A stretch of DNA of 64,000 bases from Sciurus carolinensis. Lineage: Eukaryota > Chordata > Mammalia > Rodentia > Sciuridae. The notes beneath the pieces are model-generated. The model saw nothing but the letters and a program-made list of their open reading frames with translations, was not told the DNA's origin and did no database searches. Numbering within the stretch: position 1 is the stretch's first letter; the number at the start of each line of letters is the position of its first letter. The stretch spans positions 19,605,678 to 19,669,677 of the forward strand of contig NC_062227.1 of the NCBI RefSeq assembly GCF_902686445.1. Direction: 5' to 3'. Made by a program: the position numbers and the translations under genes. Below, piece by piece: positions 48,601 through 61,327 of this stretch.

Positions 48601-49819
48601 TAATGCATTATATATCTCAAACCAGTTAGAATTCAGACACAATTTTGAATATACTCAACATAAAGATGTTTGAGTATATGATATGCTAATTTTCTAAATT
48701 GATCACTACCCAATGTATACATGAATCAAAACACCAATACCACATATCTCAAAAATAAGCACAAATATGTACATCAATAAAAATTCAAAATTCAAATACT
48801 GTTTCTGTTGAATGTGTAATTTTTTTGTAAAATGATAAAGTCAAAAAATTGTAAGCTGAACGCACATAATTAGAGGACCATCTGATTTATGCCTTTACTG
48901 GGTTCTTCCCTATTCCTTCCGGACTTGTTCCTAGTTTTTAACCTCAAAAATACAAACACTCAAAGAGCTTGATTCTTTTTACTAATAATCTCAATTCAAG
49001 AAACTGTTTTCCAGGGTACTCTTGCATTTAATCTCACTGGGCAGCATAACAGACTAGAAATGTACAGCAAGTTATACTGTCACCATTTTTACAACAGTTA
49101 AGTGAGGCTCAGAGGAATTAAGCAAGTTCTCCAAGGACACTCAGGTAAATGTGAATATTGCCAGCATTCAAACTTGAGTTTTTGACTTCTAATCCTTTGC
49201 GCCATGACCAGGTATCCTGATCTTCAAAAATTATGCAAAATTAGAATTATACTTCACATAGGATTATCAGAAACAGAAAATAAAAACACAAGAAACCAGC
49301 TAAATCTGAAATTCAGATAAACAATTAATAATTTTTATATACAAGTTTGTCCCATGTCACATGTAATTGAATGTTCTACATTTTATCTGGCAACTCTAAA
49401 TGTGGGAGAATCAATCAGAGCAGGTTCACGAGGTAATCTTTATCCTGTGGTATGGGAATTTGTGCTATAAGAAGTCTTTACAACTCATATCTAACCAGTA
49501 CATACATAATCACTAGTTGGTCTCCTGCAATTTGTTTTGGACAATCAGCCTAGGATATTCAGGTATTACAGGAATATTCAGATAATTCCACAAGACAGAG
49601 GGGCAAAGGTATAAGAGAAAGTTACTGATTATATGGATAAAGGCTTACCTTTTCACTTCCACTCCCCACTCATCTCAGGTTTTTGGTTTCTGCAAAGTGT
49701 TAAAAAGAATAACCAGTGTTGCAGAATAATTAAGGGCAGTTTGGGACTACAGCATGCACTTATTTTCTGTGTTGTGGAGTGGCATGGAAAGTAAAAGTCT
49801 TTATAAAAATTTACAATTT
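48601..49819. other. Intron 7-8 DNA, no gene recognised
   Basis: AT-rich sequence with only short frames; possible old repeat sequence could not be named. Confidence 0.45.
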
Positions 49820-49985
49820 GAAGCCAGGCATGGTAACATATACTCAAGAAAGGAGAATGGCAAGTTGAAGGCCAGCCTAAGAAACTTAGCAAGACACTGT
49901 CTCCAAATTTTTACAAAAGCACTGGGAATGTATCTCAGTGGTCAAGCACCCCTGGGTTCAAACTCCAATACCACAAAAAGAAAAT
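49820..49985 (+). mobile_element. B1-dID SINE
   Basis: The B1 half (GCCAGGCATGGTAACATA, AAGGCCAGCCTAAGAAACTTAG) passes into the ID half (GGGAATGTATCTCAGTGGTCAAG, CCCTGGGTTCAAACTCC) and an A-rich tail. Confidence 0.85.
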
Positions 49986-50298
49986 AATTTAAAAAGAAAA
50001 TTACAAGTGGGTTTTTTATAAAAGCATGCAGATCAGTAAATACTTTCTACCTTCTTCCAAAAATGAACCAAGTGAGTTCTATTGTAGAATCATGTAACAA
50101 ACAAATAAGAATCATGAATAGAAGACAACTGGACACAACACAAAGGACCCAACATCTGGTTTGTGTTTGTGGTTCTTTGAAGAACTGCAGGTATCCTCTG
50201 GTTATCCATTCTCTTTCTTTTCTATCTGTAACTGTTATGTATTAGGGAAGTTTGCGTGTCAATATCTGTTGGGAATGATTTGTTGATTGGGAATTAAC

Positions 50299-50458
50299 CT
50301 GATTTGGACTTTTTCAATATCCTGGTAACATTGAACAAAATCTTCCATTTGTTCATTGGAAATAAACTCAGGTTCCACAAAACTGAGGAGAGAGCAGAGC
50401 TCCTGGAGGCTGTTTTGGATAGGAGTTCCAGTCAACAGGAGATTGAAGACCACTGAAA
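50299..50458 (-). pseudogene. CHD1L: CHD1L exon 7-like (motif III), two small deletions
   Basis: The long open part includes motif III ([15 protein letters not shown]), then SLLSFVEPE and VQCYQDIEK. The acceptor TTCTAG and donor GTTAAT are present. From the phase of exon 6 the exon should begin with a full Phe codon, but one T is missing. Near the 3' end, GAAAAAGTCCAAATCAG lacks two bases against the expected EKESES coding. The two losses sum to three bases, so the downstream phase is restored. Confidence 0.88.
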
Positions 50459-52581
50459 CTAGAATATGTAAATAAACACAATTAAAAAGCTCTAACACTG
50501 GGAAGCAAAACTGAGTTACTCATGACAACATTTATTGAAACGAAGAGCAGCATTATTTAATGGAATGAATTAAGACCATGAAATCAGGAGGCTCAAGTTC
50601 AAGTGGTACACTCTATTTAATGTAGGAGATAATATCTCTTCAGTTTCAACTAAAAGAAGGGGATAATAATCTGTAAAGAAGACTGTCATAGGAATGTAAG
50701 TAACATCACTTTATGAACTCTGAATATTACACAATTATCCACTATGGTTATTGTTATTCAATCTATGTAAGGATTCAAACTATGTTATGACCCACAAAGG
50801 GGAGTTAACTAGGGCATCTGAGTAAACATACACTCAAGGAATTTGAAAAGTCAGAGCTATAGCATCAGGTTTCTCTGTTACAAGCAAGAAACAAGATGTA
50901 CACTAACAAAATATCTGTTTATAAAACTTTTCAGTATATCAGATGCAAGTCATCAAGATTTCTGGATATTTCTGAACATTCTGACTTAAGAAGTCCAATA
51001 CAGAAAGGACTTCTTTAAATTTTTGAGAAACAGGGCAGGGAATGTGGCTCACTGGCAGATCACTTGACTAGTATGCATGAAACTCTTGATCAATCAACAG
51101 CATCACCAAAAAAAAAGGAAAAAAAATGAGAAACATATAAGAACACCAGTAATAGGAGAGACTAATGAAGGAAGAAAAACAACAATAAAAATATTAGGCC
51201 AAGTAAGGTCAACCTCTAAACTGACATAAGAGCTTATGCCAGAATTAAATAATAGAGCAAAGTAGAAAAGTCATATACTATTTATGTATATTAAATATTA
51301 AAGTACAAACTTATGGCAAAGAGACATAATCAAGAGTCCCTACAAAGAAGGCAAAAAGGACACCAGAGAGAGAGGATGTTCTATCAGGCAGGGGATAAAA
51401 ATATTTGAAAGTAATAAAAATTTGTAATATCTTCAGTAAAACTCTAAAAACTGCAACTTCTAGGCCATTAAATATAGAATTCAGATCTAAGATTTTCCAC
51501 TAAATGAATTCAAAGTTAAGTGATTTATTATAGGATGAGGAACAAATTTCAATTATCATCTTAGAAATTACAAAGTGTGGTCTCATGAGTGAGCAAACTT
51601 TCACCAGGTCAACAAGGAGAAGGTAGTTCATGTTCCACTGGCTTCTCAGAAAAAAAAAAAAGGGCAACACTAGGTTACAGTGATATTTCTCACCTACTTT
51701 GCCAGAATGATACAAGAGATTGAGAGAAGGGAATGAAATCAAGGGTATCATAACAAAAAAAAAAAATGACAGATGAGAGTTTGGAGGCAATGTTCTCTAA
51801 GAAATTGGTCTTTTTATGAGTCCATGTAAATGGTCAAAATTTTTGACTAGGTTAATGGGGGGGGCAGTAAGGTATGCCCAATAAATTTGTGACTGCAGGC
51901 AGAACTATAGGATCATTTTTGCCAGGAAATTAAAGACACTCAAAATTAATCTCCAAAATATTAATCTCCAAAAATACAATGTATTTTATTGAAGTAGGTT
52001 CTTGCTCATTTGATAACTGGATTTTAATAAATATTTTCTCCTATATAAAAGAGAAAGGAAAAGTAATTAGCCATGTTCAATACTACTTTTGTCACTACCC
52101 CTATGCCCCCAAAAAGGTTTCTTTAGCCCTGCAGAAATCTATCTAAAAATATATCAATTTAGTTGACTATGTACAGACCTAAACTATGTGTTTTCAAAGA
52201 GGAGTTAGAGGGGAGAAGAAATGATGAATAGGTGGAATATAGGATTTTTAAGCCTGTGAAACCATTCTGTGTGATACTATAATGGTGGATACGTGTCATT
52301 ACCTGTTTGTCCAAAGTCAAAGAATGTGCAATAGCATGAGTGAATCCATAAATTATGAACTCTGAGTATTCTGATCTTGTCAATGCAGGTTCATTAGTTT
52401 TAACATCTCTCTTCAGGGAGATGCTGACAATGGGGGAGCATGTTTGTAAAGGGGCAGGGGACATATGGGAATTCTCTGTACCTTCTACTCAATTTTGTTG
52501 GAAATAACTTGCTCTAAAAATAACATCAATTAAAAAATAAAGGAGGTTATATTAAAAACTAAGACTATCCTTTGGTTTTAC
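50459..52581. other. Intron 6-7 DNA with one degraded dID SINE
   Basis: A degraded dID SINE lies at about 51,035-51,125 (GGGAATGTGGCTCACTGGCAG, then an A-run). The rest is AT-rich and unassigned. Confidence 0.5.
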
Positions 52582-52663
52582 CTCTGAAAGTGTCTTATGC
52601 AGCAGAGAGCTTTGGTTTTTCAATCTGTGAGCTTCATTCACAACAAGAATACTCCATGTGAAG
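52582..52663 (-). pseudogene. CHD1L: CHD1L exon 6-like (motif II, DEAH changed to NEAH)
   Basis: The acceptor CTCACAG and donor GTAAAA are intact. The 82-bp exon reads [19 protein letters not shown] then LLHKTLSE. The motif II DEAH box, whose aspartate coordinates the magnesium of ATP, reads NEAH because GAT became AAT. ATP hydrolysis would be lost even if the frame were restored. Confidence 0.92.
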
Positions 52664-54654
52664 CTGTGAGAGAAAATCCAAACTTTCATTTTCAGGTAGC
52701 TCAAACACATGTCTCACAACCACATCTTACTACAAAATTGTGACTTTTTAGAAAGACTAACAGTAAGCCCACTCTGTTAGAAATATACCTGGAATCATGG
52801 CCTTCCCATCTCAGAGGTTACCAAGTGATTTTTTTTTTTTATTTTGCCAGTATGAGAAAGATCTATACAGGAAGTAAGGGGCCAGAGACAGAAAAGAAAA
52901 GGATACATTTATAATCTTGTACTATGTACCAGACATTGTGCTTGTGGCTATATGTGTAATTTAATCCAAAAGAATAAGATAAGCAACCACAATTGTGCCA
53001 ACAAAGAGACTAAAACTCAGAAAGGTTAGGTAAATAGGTCAAAGTCATAAAGATGGAGTGAAGATTAAAACCCATAAAGAAAATCAAGAGACTTTAAAAT
53101 GGGGGAATGGTGAACAGGATCCAGAGATGTCCAGGAAGATGCTGCCACTAGACTTGTTAACATGGAGGTCATTCCTGACTGTTGCCAGAGCATGTTTTGT
53201 AGTATAGTAGTTTATGACAGCAATGTCTCAAGAATTTCAGTCATAAAATCATATTTTAAACAGATGCTCTTGGTGGAAAGCTGTTAAAAGCAATCCAAAA
53301 TATGGTAAATTATTGAAAGATATTCTAAAATGCAATATTTATAATATAACACAAAACTAAAATATAAACTAAATATCCAATAATAGGTGATAAGATGATA
53401 AATACTATGCTGCAAAAATACTTATATAACTAAAAAGATATAAAAATTGAGTATTCTTTTCAAAAATGTAAAAACCATGCAAAAGACAGTAAAATATAAA
53501 TTATATAATTTATAACTTTCAATTTTGTATGTAACATTATGGAATCCCATTGCATTTCTTTTGTACTTGTAAAACTAAGAGGATCAAGTAAAACAGTGAA
53601 TAAGGAAGGACAATTCCTGAAACATTAAAAGAAAGATCTGTGTAGAGGCTGACCTACAAAAAGGAAGCCTTCTTCCTCTGAGGCTCCAGAGAAAATTCAG
53701 AGGAAGAGAGGTGCCTACTGCCATTCACCTAATGAGAGTGGTATAGGTGAAGAGTGATCTGGGGATCCAAAGAGAGGGCAGGAAGTCCAAGGAGAGTACT
53801 GGGCAGTGGAAGCAGAGGATGCATTTAAGGATTTAAAGGAGATAGGGTCCCAGTGAGGTTGAATGGTGGTATGATATAGGTGCTGAGTGCCCATACTACA
53901 GTATCATTCAAAATAGATTAGATCCTATTCCAATGGAAGGACTAGACACAGGTTTGTAAATGCACAAACATCTAAAAATGCTTATTCAATGAGAAGGCCA
54001 AGTGAGGTGGATTTAGTTCAATGAATGAAAGTGGGTTGAATCACTGATCAAAGGAAATTATTTTCAGAATGTACAATATAGTACTGGAGAAATATAACCT
54101 TAAACATACTGAAAGAATATATGTATGTTGTTGGGATTCTTAATATGAGTAAACATTATAAATATCCCTTTGTTAGTAAGGCTTTTTACACCACTCAGAA
54201 ATGCATTCAGAACAGACTGAGATATAAAAATTTATTTCTGCTGAATAAGGTGACACTCAAGTGCATCTAGATACTTAGAGATGCTCTCTTAGAAAGAAGG
54301 GCCATGGCACCAAGTGATGGGTTTGAATGCTCAAATGTCTGTCCTGCCTTACTGGGATAACTGATCTGTTAATTTCCTCATTTGTAAAATGAATGATAAT
54401 ACCTGCCTACTAGGGCTTTCACAAAACCTAAATGGGACAATTTATAGAAAGTACTCAACAACATTTATGTACCAATTTTATTATCTTTTGAGACTTGCCA
54501 CATATTATCTTGTATCATGGATATCTTTATAATTCTTATCCCTCATGGTGTAGCTCAATGATTTACTTTCCTGGTTATTACCAGTAACTCTCAAAAGTTC
54601 CTTTCCATGGAGAGACTTTGAAAAAGTTAAATTGGATATTAAGAATATAAATTA
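52664..54654. other. Intron 5-6 DNA, no gene recognised
   Basis: No open frame or repeat could be named in this stretch. Confidence 0.45.
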
Positions 54655-54735
54655 GAGCTGGGCAAATAACTAGTGGTAGAGCAGTTGCATACCATGTGGG
54701 AGGTCTGAGGTTCAAAGCCCAGCACCATAAAATGA
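54655..54735 (+). mobile_element. dID SINE
   Basis: GCTGGGCAAATAACTAGTGGTAGAG followed by GAGGTTCAAAGCCCAGCACC and an A-rich tail is an ID-type tRNA-derived SINE with decayed promoter boxes. Confidence 0.75.
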
Positions 54736-55014
54736 AATGACATGTAATTAATATGACATGACATTAAAGAAATAAAGTAAAAGAATGAAAAAGAGGAAAA
54801 GCATATACTCTTCTGAAGAAAAGATAATATGCTCATTTAAATGTAAATTAAATAAAACAAAATACTGGACAAGTCATAAAATGTATGACTTAGTCTTTAT
54901 TACTTCAAAATAAGATTACAACAGAAACCCATGCACAAAATCCTGGATGAGCAAAAAATATTTAAAATATTGATAAGGCACTCTGAAAACAAAACCTTCT
55001 GAATGGCAAAGCAG

Positions 55015-55200
55015 CACACAGGGTAGGATGGTGCACATCTATAATGATAACCACTTGGGTAGCTGGAGGATGGCAAATTTGAGAACAGCATCAACAACTT
55101 AGTTAGACTATCTCAAACTAAACAATGAAAAGAGTCAGGCATGCAGCTCAGTGGTAAAGTGCCCCTGGGTTCAATCCCTGCTACAAAAATGTAATTTAAA
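55015..55200 (+). mobile_element. B1-dID SINE
   Basis: B1 half: GGATGGTGCACATCTATAATGA...TAGCTGGAGGATGGCAAATTTGAG. ID half: CATGCAGCTCAGTGGTAAAGTGCCCCTGGGTTCAATCCCTG. It is a complete composite. Confidence 0.88.
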
Positions 55201-55279
55201 AGGATGAATTAGAAGTATACTTCAAACATCCTTTCTAAAAAGTTAATTCTACAGCAGTGATTGCTACTTTGTTATTTCT

Positions 55280-55710
55280 TTTTTTAAGGTCATTTTAAAA
55301 ATTTTTCTAGACTGAATTTAATTTATTGCACACAAACTAATGGGGTACAAATTTTGTTTATATGGTTGTACACAATATAGATTCACACCGTTAGTGTAAT
55401 TATACATGTACACAGGGTAATGATGTCTATACCATTTCCCCATCTTTCATATCCCCACCCCTCCCCCTCTCATTTCCCTCTACATAATCTAAAGTTTCTC
55501 CATTCTTCTCTTACCCCCCACCCCCCACCCATATTCTGTATTATCATCCACTGATCAGGGAAAACATTTGACCTTTGGTTTTTTGGGATTGGTTTATTTT
55601 ATTTAGCATGATATCCTCCAATTCCATTCATTTACCTGCAAATGCCATAATTTTATTCTACTTTATGGCTGAATAATATTCCATTGTGCATATATATCAC
55701 AGAACTTTGT
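55280..55710 (-). mobile_element. Old L1 3' end
   Basis: The plus strand shows the reverse complement of an L1 3' end: TTATTGCACACAAACTAATGG, TACATGTACACAGGGTAATG, a polypyrimidine run with CCCCACCCCTCCCCCTCTC, then ATTCATTTACCTGCAAATGCC and TTTATGGCTGAATAATATTCC from the end of ORF2. It is 5'-truncated near 55,710. Confidence 0.88.
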
Positions 55711-55804
55711 TATTTCTAGGAAAAGCCTCCTGTATTACAGTAAAATCACCAAATAGCAGTCCTGAAAGATGTCTATGCAAGTTATAAAGTAATGAACCTA
55801 ATCT

Positions 55805-56015
55805 CTAGGCAGGAAACCACCTGTAATCTGGGAGATTCTAGGATCTGAGGCAGGAGGATTACAAATTCAGGGCCATCCTTGGCTACTCACAGATACCCTG
55901 TCTGAACGTTAAAATAAAAGAAATAGGAGTAGAGATGTAGCTCAGTGGTAGAGAATTCCTGGGCTCAATCCCCAGTACCAAAACAAAAACTAACAACCAC
56001 AAAAAAAAAAAAAAA
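55805..56015 (+). mobile_element. B1-dID SINE
   Basis: ACCTGTAATCTGGGAGATTC and CTGAGGCAGGAGGATTACAAATTC form the B1 half. AGATGTAGCTCAGTGGTAGAG and GGGCTCAATCCCCAGTACC form the ID half, followed by an A-rich tail. Confidence 0.88.
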
Positions 56016-56321
56016 CTAGGAATCTACTAAACACCAACCATGTAGATATAATCTCAGTTCTCACAACAGTCATCCAAAGGTCGTTATCCCCTCTTTACCA
56101 CTGAGGACACTGAAGTTCAAGGAAATTAAATAACTAACTCAAGGACACATAGCTAATGAGTAGAGATTAGAATGCAAGACTCCCACTATGCCTGCCTATG
56201 AATAAACAGGACAAAAAAGACAGACCAGACATATCAGGAAAGTGGCAAAGTACCAAACAATGTAAGAAGAGACAAGACTTCCACACACACAGCACAGATT
56301 CTGATAGAGTAAAATATGCAC

Positions 56322-56354
56322 TGATTTTAGAAATGGTGCATCAATTAAGCAAAT
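56322..56354 (-). pseudogene. CHD1L: CHD1L exon 5-like (short)
   Basis: After TTTTTCAG the sequence reads ICLIDAPFLKS, matching ICLKDASFLKS of CHD1L, followed by the possible donor GTGCAT. The exon as seen is 33 bp, while the phase of the next exon calls for 32, so one extra base or a shifted donor is likely at its 3' end. The short length makes this the least certain exon besides its good positional fit. Confidence 0.78.
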
Positions 56355-56394
56355 CTGAAAAATAAAGGAAGACACATTAAAAAGACTGGTATTG

Positions 56395-56625
56395 TTGGGA
56401 ATGGTGACACATACCTGCAATCCCAATGACTTTGGGAGACTGAGGCAAGAGAATGACCCATGCAAAACAAGCCTCACCAACTTAAATGAGGCCCTAAGAA
56501 ACTTGGTGAGACCTGGCCCTACATGAAAAATAAAAAGGGCTGGAGATATGGCTTAGTGGTTAATCACCCTTGGACTCAATCCCTGGTTCTAAAAATATAT
56601 GAAATTAAAAAAAATAAAAACACTG
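56395..56625 (+). mobile_element. B1-dID SINE
   Basis: The B1 half (GGGAATGGTGACACATACCTGCAATCCCAATGAC, GAGACTGAGGCAAGAG) is followed by AAAATAAAAAGGGCTGGAGATATGGCTTAGTGGTTAATCACC and TCAATCCCTGGTTC. It lies 41 bp upstream (minus-strand sense) of exon 5. Confidence 0.88.
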
Positions 56626-57205
56626 GAATTGATAAATTCTGATATTAATAAGCTAGTTTCTTATTTCTTCTTAATGCTCATAAACCACAGGATCTAAGTC
56701 TTTTAACTTGTTAATTCTGTAAAAAAAGAAAAAAAAACATGTAAGCCCAATTCCTTAAGTAACACTATCATATGAACAGATGGGAGGTATGGCTAAGTGG
56801 AAGGTCTTACAGTTACCCAGTCTTAGTTTAAACAAGGATATAAAATGAGACTGGAATTAAGCATCCTCCATTCCTATAATCCCATTATGAGACATGATGC
56901 AGTGTATACAAAACCCTCTCACCTGCCTGCCAGTCTCCTGCTAGTCATCAACAGAGGAAGCTAAATTGTCACTTTCCATGGAAGGTTTCCCCCTTGATCA
57001 ACCAGAGGAAAATATATCCAGCTAACTTGAAGCACAGTGATCCTTCATTTTGTTTGGTCACAGTCCCTCTTTTAGAATGTGATGTAGGTAGACTGTCCCC
57101 CTAGAAAAATGTGTGCTATCAAAAATTTAAATATAATTTCAGTGGATTTTACAACATCTAATGATCCAGGTTAGGAATTCTTGTTTCAGAGAAACAAATG
57201 AATAC

Positions 57206-57320
57206 CTCATAGGTAGTCAGCAGCACATGAAAATGTGACTCCTGCTTTAGGTCTTGCTGAAGATGTGTGCTTTCCTCCTAGTCCCCTGCATATGTTACCC
57301 AGGAAAGAAATGGAGCAAAT
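57206..57320 (-). pseudogene. CHD1L: CHD1L exon 4-like, in-frame TAG
   Basis: The translation runs FAPFLSWVTYAGD, then TAG where the human protein has lysine (a single AAG to TAG change), then EESTHLQQDLKQE and FHVLLTTYE. The donor GTATTC follows. The acceptor site reads TTTAA before ATTTGCTCC, so AG appears changed to AA. Both defects would disable the gene independently. Confidence 0.92.
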
Positions 57321-58116
57321 TTAAATCCAAGAAAAAAGACAGATGAACCCAAATGCTAAAGTCATGAGATGGTGTGTGCATGTCATGAAAGGACTGCAAT
57401 GTGTAGACACCATTCATTAAGTGCTGATATCAGAAAGAATGCTGGGAGTCTGAATTGTTACCTAGAATAATGATTAAACCTCAGGGGAAGTTCTGTGGTA
57501 AGCAGGGAGAAGGATCAGGTCTAAGAGGGTCTTGTGCTAACTGAAAATGCAATGATGTTTCTCATTTTAGTTACTATGTTTCTCTGGGAAGGATAGTTTC
57601 TTCTTTTGATAAGTAAAATTTATTTATAATACATAAAGATGCAATTTATATGACAATAAGAGCACTAAGAAGGGAGAGAGAAAACTATATTGAAGCAAAG
57701 CTTTGTATACTATTGAAATTGTTGGCATCAATCTGTACAAAATTATATTAAGTGAAGATATTTATTATAATCACTAGGGCAACCATTAAGAAAATATTTT
57801 TAAAATATATAAAAGAAAGGAAACAAAGACATCAATTTGTATGCTAGAGGATATCTATTTATCTCAAAAACAGGCAGTAATGAATAAACAAAGGAACAAA
57901 AAAAGTGAGTACTAGCCTTGAAATTGCAGAATGATAACCGTAACACCCACTGGGTCCTACCCCATCAGATCCTGTGTCTTAACATACACTGTTTTGCTTC
58001 AAGCATTCTGGAATAAAAACATTGAATATGACAAGATTTTGATTTATGCTATTTTACACATCATCTAGAAAAATATCAACATAAATAATACAAGTCCAGC
58101 TACATTTACTCTGTAC
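57321..58116. other. Intron 3-4 DNA, no gene recognised
   Basis: Short frames only; no repeat named. Confidence 0.45.
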
Positions 58117-58222
58117 CTTTCCATCTCTTCTTTCCACTTGTTCAAAACAGATAGGGGACAGAGAATCAGAAATGGTCCTTCATCATTTATTTTTCCTGCA
58201 AATAAATAATGAGAGCAATTGT
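58117..58222 (-). pseudogene. CHD1L: CHD1L exon 3-like, 1-bp deletion
   Basis: The acceptor TTCCAG and donor GTACAG are present. The exon begins TIALIIYL and continues as [18 protein letters not shown]. These two parts lie in different frames: the length is 106 bp where 107 is expected, with one base missing in TTTGCAGG (a TTGGCAGG-type ancestor). In the original frame a TAA follows within four codons. It corresponds to the ATPase region between motifs I and Ia. Confidence 0.9.
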
Positions 58223-59584
58223 CTGGAACAAAGCAAGAAGGCAGTTTTTATCACATTTTCTCATAAGAAACAAAGTTCCCACAGCTGAGGGTTGAAAACA
58301 CAAACTCTTATATATGACTTGCTTCATAAAGAAATTATGTACAATCTTTCACACATTACGTCACTAGTATGTTCCTAGAGCAAAATCAGGTAAGCCTCAG
58401 TGGGCTTGCTGAGGGAATTGATGGTGCTCAATTACTTCAGGAGTTAATAAGGAATAAAGCTCAATATTTATGTAATTGAACCTCTACCACAAACAAAAGT
58501 CAGGAAAAACAGAAATCAATGAAACCAATCCAACTAATGGAAAAGAGCAGGCATACTTGAAAATATCAAGCCAGAAGTGCTAAGACCTGACTATAAACAG
58601 GACTCACACATTGTGGCCTCTGTCAATGGTCCAGCTGCCCTGATGAAAGTGCTTTCCTTCTTTCCCAACTGTCTCCCGACTTCTGTGTTTTTCTTCCTTC
58701 TGTAAAAATGTATAGAGTACCTTCTATTGGCTCACGTTCTATGTGAACAAAACAGATAAAGCCCTTGGTCTTTTTTAGATGGTGCCTTATGATTATACTG
58801 AAGAGTGGAATTTGTTATGCCATATTTGTATATGCTATATCCAGAACACACATTCAAATGGGGAAAATAGAATTTATTATTATTCTCATAAGAAGTAAGG
58901 GTATAAAATGTAACTTTGTAAAGTCAAATGGGCATACTTCAGGAGATGCCTGAAGGCACTTATGACTCTAAAGTTCTTGTGATATACAAGGAAAAAGAAT
59001 ACTATCAATAAACAAAAACACTTGAGGAGCTTGCATCCCAAATACTGTGCTATTTCTGAGGAAAAAAATATGCCTTAAGGATCATATTCAAAATCCTGTG
59101 AAAACTATATGCTCAAAGATATTCACATCAAAATTAACTTAAGTAACCCCAAAAAAGGGGAACTCATGATTCCTCATCAATAGATCATTTAATTAAATAA
59201 TAAATTCTCCTGATGGCATTTTATGCAGCCAGTTGAAAATGATTGTGAATATAATAAAATGCAACATTACAGTGGCAGTGGTACATTAACAAATAGAAAC
59301 CATATGAGCTATATGTGCACTATAATTTCATTGATATAAAACATACCTTGCTGTTTGCAGGTGGTTATAGTGCTTTGATGATAGAGTGGCAGTTCACTTT
59401 TTTTTTGACATGATCATATTAATTTTATAAAGGAAATTATTTTCTTATGTAACTATCCCAGTCCAAAGTGTGCCAAGAGCAATGCTGTATTAAGTAAATT
59501 AACTGTATTAAAATCATTCTGTTTAGCATTCCCTGAGGATACAATTTAGAAAAAAGTTTACCTTTTATTACCAAAAATCAGATG
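58223..59584. other. Intron 2-3 DNA, first part
   Basis: No gene recognised. AT-rich. Confidence 0.45.
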
Positions 59585-59960
59585 TGTCTACAAAATAAAT
59601 TTGGAGACATTAGTGAATTCTATCAAACATCTAAAAAAGAAACAGTAATAATTCTACATAACTCTTCCTGATAATTGAAGAGGAATACTTTTCAATTTTT
59701 TTTCTATGAGACCAGATTTACCCTAATACTAAAACCAGACAAAAACATATAAGAAAGGAAAAATGCAAACTAATATGCTTCATAATGCAGATGCAAAAAT
59801 TCTAAAAACATTTTTATCAAAACAGATTGGAAGTTGGTATATATTTAAAGAATTTAAACTACAGCTGGAAAAGAAAAAAGACAAGTGGAATTTTCTGGCT
59901 CTCAATGAAGTCAGTAGGACAATTTCAATGACTGAGACAAAAGAGATTATAGGGAGGACA
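59585..59960 (+). mobile_element. Old L1 ORF2 fragment
   Basis: GAATTCTATCAAACATC, ATTGAAGAGGAATACTTTTC, TACCCTAATACTAAAACCAGACAAA and ATGCAGATGCAAAAATTCT are L1 ORF2 words from the RT entry region (EFYQTF...LIPKPDKD). The part beyond about 59,830 is less certain. Confidence 0.75.
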
Positions 59961-60599
59961 CCTTCGGGAATCTGAGATTTATTCTAGTTTCATATTTCTC
60001 AGTGCAGGAATAAACCAGGAACATTTTCTTTGCCCAAGAAAGCTAAGAGGAATCACTGATAAATCTCAGGGGACCTTACTGAGAGGTCATATTGTGTTCT
60101 GAATAATGCCAAGATTGATGAGGTGTACCTGGTCTAAGTAAAGTAGTCTTCAACATATGGTCAAACAAGTCTCCAGGTAGCACTGCTCCAGCTCAAACTT
60201 TATATATGTAAGGTGAGCATTGGAGGAGACATTGAACTTCCAAAAAAGATGATGAGACCCTTGCTCATTCTCATCAGTGACCACTGGTGAAACTTTCTTG
60301 GGATTAGGAAGTTTTTATCTTCCTAATTTCTGATCAAGCTGCCTGTGACATATATCATAATTACACCAGGATATCTTTGGAATCCTTCAGGTAAGTAATC
60401 CTTGTGTGATTAACCCAAGGGGTGTTGTGACTGAACTTTCCATTAATCCAAGCCCACAAATGTCAAACCAGGGCAGTGTTGCTGATTATCCTGACAGAAG
60501 CATCAATTTCAACACAACACACCACCTACTGATCAATGCCCAAGGGGGTCACATCTGATTCTCCAGGTTTCTAGGCTGTACCTCACCTCCAACCCTTTA

Positions 60600-60735
60600 T
60601 TAAAAAAATTTTTTTTTAGTTTTCAATGGATCTTTATTTTATTTATTTGTATGTGGTGCTAAGAACTGAACAAGGTGCCTCACACATGCTAAGCAAGTGC
60701 TCTAACAGAGATAAAACCCCAGTCCCATACCCCAA
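60600..60735 (-). mobile_element. dID SINE
   Basis: The reverse complement shows an ID-type body: GAGCACTTGCTTAGCATGTGTGAGG, GTTCAGTTCTTAGCACCACATAC, then AAATAAATAAAATAAAGATCC and an A-rich tail. Confidence 0.8.
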
Positions 60736-61213
60736 CTCCTTTTAAGGCCATTAGATTGCTAAGTTGTATTTTGGAAAACAGTGTACTTCCTCTTCATTTC
60801 TCTATCACAGTATCAAAATGGGAAGCAGCCCTACCCCAACCCATTCCCACTGAGGAAGGGGGATTAAAATTAGAAGCAATACAGTTAAGTCCATAAAGTG
60901 TTACTAAGGAGGTTAGAGTCAATTTGATCCTTGGGCAAGTATACATGCTTAACACAGAGAAAAGTCCTAAGCCTGAGCCCATTAACTGCACTTCTAACTC
61001 AAGTAATTTATATCTTTTCACAGATACATGTCAAAGTTCAGATAAAATAAGGGTAATGACACAATTCTTAACCACTCCCACAAGTGGAAAAATCAACTCC
61101 ATGTTTGTGATCCTAGTATAAAAATAGATCTTGTAGCTAACAGCTAAGAAGGTAATGAAATGTGAGGAGGTATTTCAGTGGAGGTGAAAAGTGCTTGTTC
61201 CACACTAACATAC

Positions 61214-61327
61214 CTGGCAGGTCTTACCAAGACCCATCTCATCTCCCAGGGTGCAGCCATTCTGACAGAGGAAGTGTTGAGCCAGCCATTTGACTCCCTC
61301 CAGTTGATAAGGGCATAGATGAATTTC
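61214..61327 (-). pseudogene. CHD1L: CHD1L exon 2-like (ATPase motif I)
   Basis: The 114-bp segment translates openly through [14 protein letters not shown] to [10 protein letters not shown]. The Walker A / motif I GLGKT, which binds ATP phosphate, is intact. The donor GTATGT at 61,213 is good. The acceptor position reads TTTATTTCTG where AG is expected, so the acceptor looks mutated (AG to TG). Identity to human CHD1L is high but clearly below that of a conserved catalytic exon. Confidence 0.9.

Noticed and set aside
55500..55535. Polypyrimidine run as a regulatory or CRISPR-like repeat
   Set aside because: It is the reverse complement of the purine-rich 3'UTR of an L1; no spacer-repeat structure exists.
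56196..56480. 94-codon minus-strand frame as a new gene
   Set aside because: Only 11 codons (ICLIDAPFLKS) are real CHD1L exon 5; the rest is intron read-through and SINE sequence.
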